Assembly: GCA_028279945.1 (NCBI GenBank)
Contig: JANQMT010000006.1
Location: 33,266 to 97,265, forward strand
Length of the DNA stretch: 64,000 bases
Direction of reading: 5' to 3'
DNA from: JAKSCF01 sp028279945
Lineage (GTDB): Bacteria; Bacillota; Clostridia; Peptostreptococcales; JAAYPU01
Positions 60,725-64,000 of the stretch are shown here, in pieces. The position numbers and the translations under genes were made by a program. Within the stretch, counting starts at the first letter, position 1, and each line of letters opens with the position of its first letter. The notes under the pieces were generated by a model. It was not told where the DNA came from and ran no database searches. It saw only the letters and a program-made list of their open reading frames with translations.

Positions 60725-63070
60725 ATGAATACTAATGAAAAGGAAAAAATCATATTGCCCATGATACCCTTAAGAGGGTTATCCGTTTTTCCATATATGG
60801 TTTTGCACTTTGACGTAGGAAGAGAAAAATCAATCAACGCGTTGGAAGAAGCTATGATGAATGATCAATTAATATTCCTTTCAGCTCAGGTAAACGCAGA
60901 AACAGATATACCAACTAAAGATGATTTTTATAAAGTAGGAACCGTTGCTAAAATAAAACAAATGCTAAAACTTCCTGGTGACGCCATTCGTGTTTTAGTT
61001 GAAGGTTTGAGCAGAGGGGTCATTGAGGAGATATTATCCGAAGACCCGCATTTTAAATGTGAAATAATAGAAGTGTATGAAGAAGATTCGGAGATTACAG
61101 AGGAACTAGAAGCTTTGATGCGAGCTGTCCTTGCAAAATTTGAGGAATATCTTGCATTAAATTCTAAAATATCCCCTGAGATTTATCCTTCTGTCGCATC
61201 AATTGAAGAACCGGGAAGACTAGCTGATATTATTACCTCTCATTTAGATATTAGAACAGAACATAAGCAAGAGATTCTGGAAGCTTTTCATATTGAAGAG
61301 CGTTTGGACATTTTGCATAAAATACTGCTGAGAGAAAATGAAGTTCTTAAAATAGAACGAGATATCAATATCAAAGTACGCTCTCAAATTAATAAAGTTC
61401 AAAAAGAATACTATCTTAAAGAACAGTTAAGAGCCATCCAAGAAGAATTAGGACAAGACGAAAATACTGAAGAAGAAATTGATGCTTACTTAAAAAAATT
61501 AAAGAAATTAAACCTACCTAAAAAGACAAATGAAAAAGTTGAAAAAGAAATCAATAGATTATCCAAGATTCCATCCTCCTCTGCTGAAAGCGGTGTTATT
61601 CGTTCCTATGTAGAATGGATATTGGATCTTCCATGGAACAAACAAACCAAGGATAAAATTGATATTAAGTACTCTCAAAAGACTTTGGATGAAGATCACT
61701 ATGGTTTAGATAAAGTCAAAGAACGTGTTTTAGAATTCTTAGCAGTCAGAAAGTTATCCAATAGCATGAAAGGCCCTATACTTTGTTTAGTCGGGCCTCC
61801 GGGAGTGGGAAAAACTTCAATAGCAAAATCCATATCACGTGCCCTAAAGCGTAATTTTGTGCGTATGTCTTTAGGGGGAGTCAGAGATGAAGCCGAGATC
61901 CGAGGTCATCGAAGAACTTATATCGGTGCTATTCCGGGAAGAATTATCTCAGCCATCAAAGATGCGGAATCCAATAATCCGGTGTTCTTATTTGATGAAG
62001 TGGATAAAATAGGAGCAGATTTTAGAGGAGATCCGGCCTCAGCGCTATTAGAAGTGTTAGATCCCGAACAAAATAAAGAGTTTACAGATCATTACTTAGA
62101 AGTACCATTTGATTTATCCAATGTCATGTTTGTCACCACTGCTAACACAACGGATACCATACCAAGACCCTTATTAGATCGTATGGAAGTCATCGAGATT
62201 TCAGGCTATACCGAAGAAGAAAAAGTCAACATCGCACAAAAATACCTGGTGCCGAAACAGAAAAAAGAGCATGGATTAAGCGGCAAGAACTTATCACTAT
62301 CTGAACAAGTCATACGAGATGTGATCAATTACTATACTCGAGAATCCGGTGTTAGAAATCTGGAAAGACAAATTGCTAATATTTGTAGGAAAGCTGCAAA
62401 AAAAATCGTTGAAGATAATATAAAAAATGTTCGAGCCAATTCCGGAAATCTAGAAAAATATTTAGGCAAGAAAAAATATCGTTATGACATAATCGAAGCA
62501 GGCAATGAAATTGGCGTGACAACCGGACTTGCTTGGACCATTGTAGGCGGGGATACTTTATCTATAGAAACCACTATTATGGAAGGCAGTGGGAAGCTGG
62601 TATTGACCGGACAGCTGGGTGATGTCATGCAGGAATCGGCAAAAGCGGGTATCAGCTATATACGATCAAGAGCAAACGAACTGGATATCGATAGTAATTT
62701 CTATAAAGATTACGATCTCCATATCCATATTCCCGAAGGTGCTACACCTAAAGATGGGCCTTCCGCAGGCGTTACCATGTGCACATCTGTTATATCTGCT
62801 CTATCTAAAATACCGACGGATAAGAATGTGGCTATGACAGGAGAAATAACATTAAGAGGAAAAGTTTTACCGGTTGGAGGTATAAAGGAGAAGGTGCTGG
62901 CTGCACATAGAGCCGGTATTAAAAAAGTTCTTTTACCACATGAAAACGAAAAAGACATTGATGATATACCTGAAAATGTAAGAAAAAATCTGGATTTTGT
63001 CTTATTAGATAATATGGACGAAGTTTTACAGCATGCTTTGGTTAAGGAGAACGAACGAAATGATCATTAA
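60725..63070 (+). CDS. lon: ATP-dependent protease Lon (781 aa)
   Basis: ATG 60725 has AAGGAG (60711-60716) at a normal distance; a GTG at 60716 overlaps it. The N-terminal substrate domain starts [20 protein letters not shown]. Walker A is [13 protein letters not shown], Walker B lies in [12 protein letters not shown], and the protease domain has the catalytic Ser in [12 protein letters not shown] and Lys in [17 protein letters not shown]. It degrades abnormal and regulatory proteins. The stop overlaps the ysxC start by 11 nt. Confidence 0.96.
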   Translation: MNTNEKEKIILPMIPLRGLSVFPYMVLHFDVGREKSINALEEAMMNDQLIFLSAQVNAETDIPTKDDFYKVGTVAKIKQMLKLPGDAIRVLVEGLSRGVIEEILSEDPHFKCEIIEVYEEDSEITEELEALMRAVLAKFEEYLALNSKISPEIYPSVASIEEPGRLADIITSHLDIRTEHKQEILEAFHIEERLDILHKILLRENEVLKIERDINIKVRSQINKVQKEYYLKEQLRAIQEELGQDENTEEEIDAYLKKLKKLNLPKKTNEKVEKEINRLSKIPSSSAESGVIRSYVEWILDLPWNKQTKDKIDIKYSQKTLDEDHYGLDKVKERVLEFLAVRKLSNSMKGPILCLVGPPGVGKTSIAKSISRALKRNFVRMSLGGVRDEAEIRGHRRTYIGAIPGRIISAIKDAESNNPVFLFDEVDKIGADFRGDPASALLEVLDPEQNKEFTDHYLEVPFDLSNVMFVTTANTTDTIPRPLLDRMEVIEISGYTEEEKVNIAQKYLVPKQKKEHGLSGKNLSLSEQVIRDVINYYTRESGVRNLERQIANICRKAAKKIVEDNIKNVRANSGNLEKYLGKKKYRYDIIEAGNEIGVTTGLAWTIVGGDTLSIETTIMEGSGKLVLTGQLGDVMQESAKAGISYIRSRANELDIDSNFYKDYDLHIHIPEGATPKDGPSAGVTMCTSVISALSKIPTDKNVAMTGEITLRGKVLPVGGIKEKVLAAHRAGIKKVLLPHENEKDIDDIPENVRKNLDFVLLDNMDEVLQHALVKENERNDH

Positions 63071-63650
63071 GACTGCAGAGCTCATTGCAGTAGGCGTTCA
63101 ACCCAAGCAATACCCTGAGCCGGATCTGCCTGAGATTGCTTTTGCCGGCAGGTCTAATGTGGGCAAGTCTTCTTTAATCAATACATTTTTGGGACGAAAA
63201 AGATTGGCAAGAACCAGCTCAAGCCCTGGGAAAACACAGACCATTAATTTTTATCAAATTAACGATGCTTTTAGAATTGTAGATTTACCCGGTTATGGGT
63301 ATGCCAGAGTTTCTAAGACAGAAAGAGAAAAATGGGGCGTTATGATTGAAAAATATCTCAGCACCAGAGAAAATCTGCTTAAAGTCGTACAATTGGTGGA
63401 TATAAGGCATGCGCCTTCTACTCAAGACAAACAAATGTATGAATGGCTTAAATATTATCAATTAGATGGTATAGTAGTGGCAACAAAGTCAGATAAAATA
63501 TCTAAAAACGAAATGCAAAAAAAGCTTTCGGTTATTAGAAAAGATTTACAAATGAATGCATCGGATCATATTCTTCCTATCTCTTCTCTTAAAAGACGGG
63601 GTCAGGAAGCGTTGATGAAAGTTATAGAAGAGCTAATAAAAGTAGATTAG
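63060..63650 (+). CDS. ysxC: Ribosome biogenesis GTPase YsxC/EngB (196 aa)
   Basis: ATG 63060 gives the family start [20 protein letters not shown]; an in-frame TTG further upstream lies inside lon. G1 is [10 protein letters not shown]3 is DLPGYGYA, G4 is TKSDK and G5 is ISSLKRRG. It helps assemble the large ribosomal subunit. It is translationally coupled to lon, a common arrangement in Firmicutes. Confidence 0.95.
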   Translation: MIIKTAELIAVGVQPKQYPEPDLPEIAFAGRSNVGKSSLINTFLGRKRLARTSSSPGKTQTINFYQINDAFRIVDLPGYGYARVSKTEREKWGVMIEKYLSTRENLLKVVQLVDIRHAPSTQDKQMYEWLKYYQLDGIVVATKSDKISKNEMQKKLSVIRKDLQMNASDHILPISSLKRRGQEALMKVIEELIKVD

Positions 63651-63676
63651 AGTTAACTGAAGAAAAAATTAAGTTT

Positions 63677-63703
63677 AAAAGCCTTGTGATGCAAGGCTTT
63701 TTG
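63677..63703 (+). terminator. Terminator after ysxC
   Basis: AAAAGCCTTG (63677-63686) and CAAGGCTTTT (63692-63701) pair around TGATG. Confidence 0.85.
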
Positions 63704-64000
63704 TAATATCTACATTATGGTTATTTGGATAAACACACGATATAATGAAAGCTTCACTCATTAGGAGTGTATGAAAATGGTCAATATGAATTAAAACTCT
63801 TGCACTTTGATTTACGTTGAGAGACATTAGGTATAAAATTTTCATTAAGAAATAAACAAAGGGAGACTAATTTGAAGATCACTAGAGAAAGACGGTCAGT
63901 GCCCTAAACCTCTGCTAAGTATTGCAACCCTTTGGTTTTAATTCCGTTGCACTCCATTAAAACTAGTATTTCTCCATTACAAATTATATACCGAACATCT
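63704..64000. other. End of window: AT-rich, with a possible gene end on the minus strand
   Basis: On the minus strand 31 open codons run from the window edge (63999) to TAG at 63904-63906, beginning DVRYIICNGEILVLMECNGI and ending KTKGLQYLAEV. On the plus strand TTG 63873 after AAAGGGAG starts only an 11-codon frame. The minus frame could be the end of a gene beyond the window, but nothing identifies it. No tRNA or rRNA is seen. Confidence 0.25.

Noticed and set aside
63873..63908. Short plus-strand frame with a ribosome binding site (11 codons)
   Set aside because: Too short to support as a gene; might be the cut start of a disrupted gene, but no continuation was found.

Overview
The window is AT-rich DNA from a low-GC Gram-positive (Firmicutes). 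Supporting signs are strong AGGAGG-type ribosome binding sites, frequent TTG and GTG starts, S-layer-homology (SLH) surface proteins, a LexA/SOS box of the GAAC-N4-GTTC type, and a tig-clpP-clpX-lon-ysxC chromosome segment. The house-keeping genes and the many Na+-type symporters and antiporter point to an anaerobic clostridial organism, perhaps one living in a sodium-rich habitat; this placement is inference.

Layout. 1-664 (minus strand): start of a sodium:solute symporter cut by the window edge, with a tiny partner protein. 1286-6050: two SLH-domain surface proteins and an acidic anchored protein. 6083-36076: a large Wzy-type surface-polysaccharide locus. It holds a CapD/WbpM-like 4,6-dehydratase, a PIG-L deacetylase and a formyltransferase, an initiating sugar-phosphate transferase with an epimerase/reductase, a WbuB-like transferase with CapE-CapF-CapG (UDP-L-FucNAc), and a KdsB + aldolase-like + KdgK-like cassette. 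The distal part has more glycosyltransferases, Wzy, a decayed ugd, Wzx, glf, galE and the YveK-CpsD-CpsB control module. A toxin-antitoxin pair and a REP-associated (RAYT) transposase sit between glf and galE, amid dense intergenic repeats. 36180-37948: small genes, a DsrE-like protein and lexA. 38041-57101: a catabolic and sensory region with two paralogous two-component systems, a Cache sensor without an output domain, an NhaC-type antiporter, a carbamoyl-amide hydrolase, two amidohydrolases, a DUF3311-like/SSS transporter pair, and a sigma-54-controlled aldehyde dehydrogenase/aminotransferase operon. 57403-63650: tig, clpP, clpX, lon, ysxC.

How the genes work together. The polysaccharide locus encodes sugar-nucleotide supply, lipid-linked assembly, export, polymerisation and tyrosine-phosphorylation control of one glycan, which may be anchored to the envelope beside the SLH proteins. 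The most unusual biochemical unit is at 15891-20649: a cytidylyltransferase, a pyruvate-aldolase-like enzyme and a 2-keto-3-deoxy-sugar kinase that all suit 3-deoxy-2-ulosonic acids, next to an unassigned transferase-like protein. In the catabolic region the genes suggest hydrolysis of N-acyl or N-carbamoyl compounds followed by transamination and aldehyde oxidation; the aldehyde/aminotransferase operon has a readable -24/-12 promoter and a nearby activator gene.

The second striking feature is a set of dispersed intergenic repeats: 11-nt phased arrays built on a GTTNAAC core (four places), a GATAG-rich inverted-repeat family (four places), and short REP-like GGGGACGGTT palindromes (four places). 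They cluster around the RAYT gene, which carries REP-like arms inside its own reading frame. The ugd gene is broken by three separate lesions.
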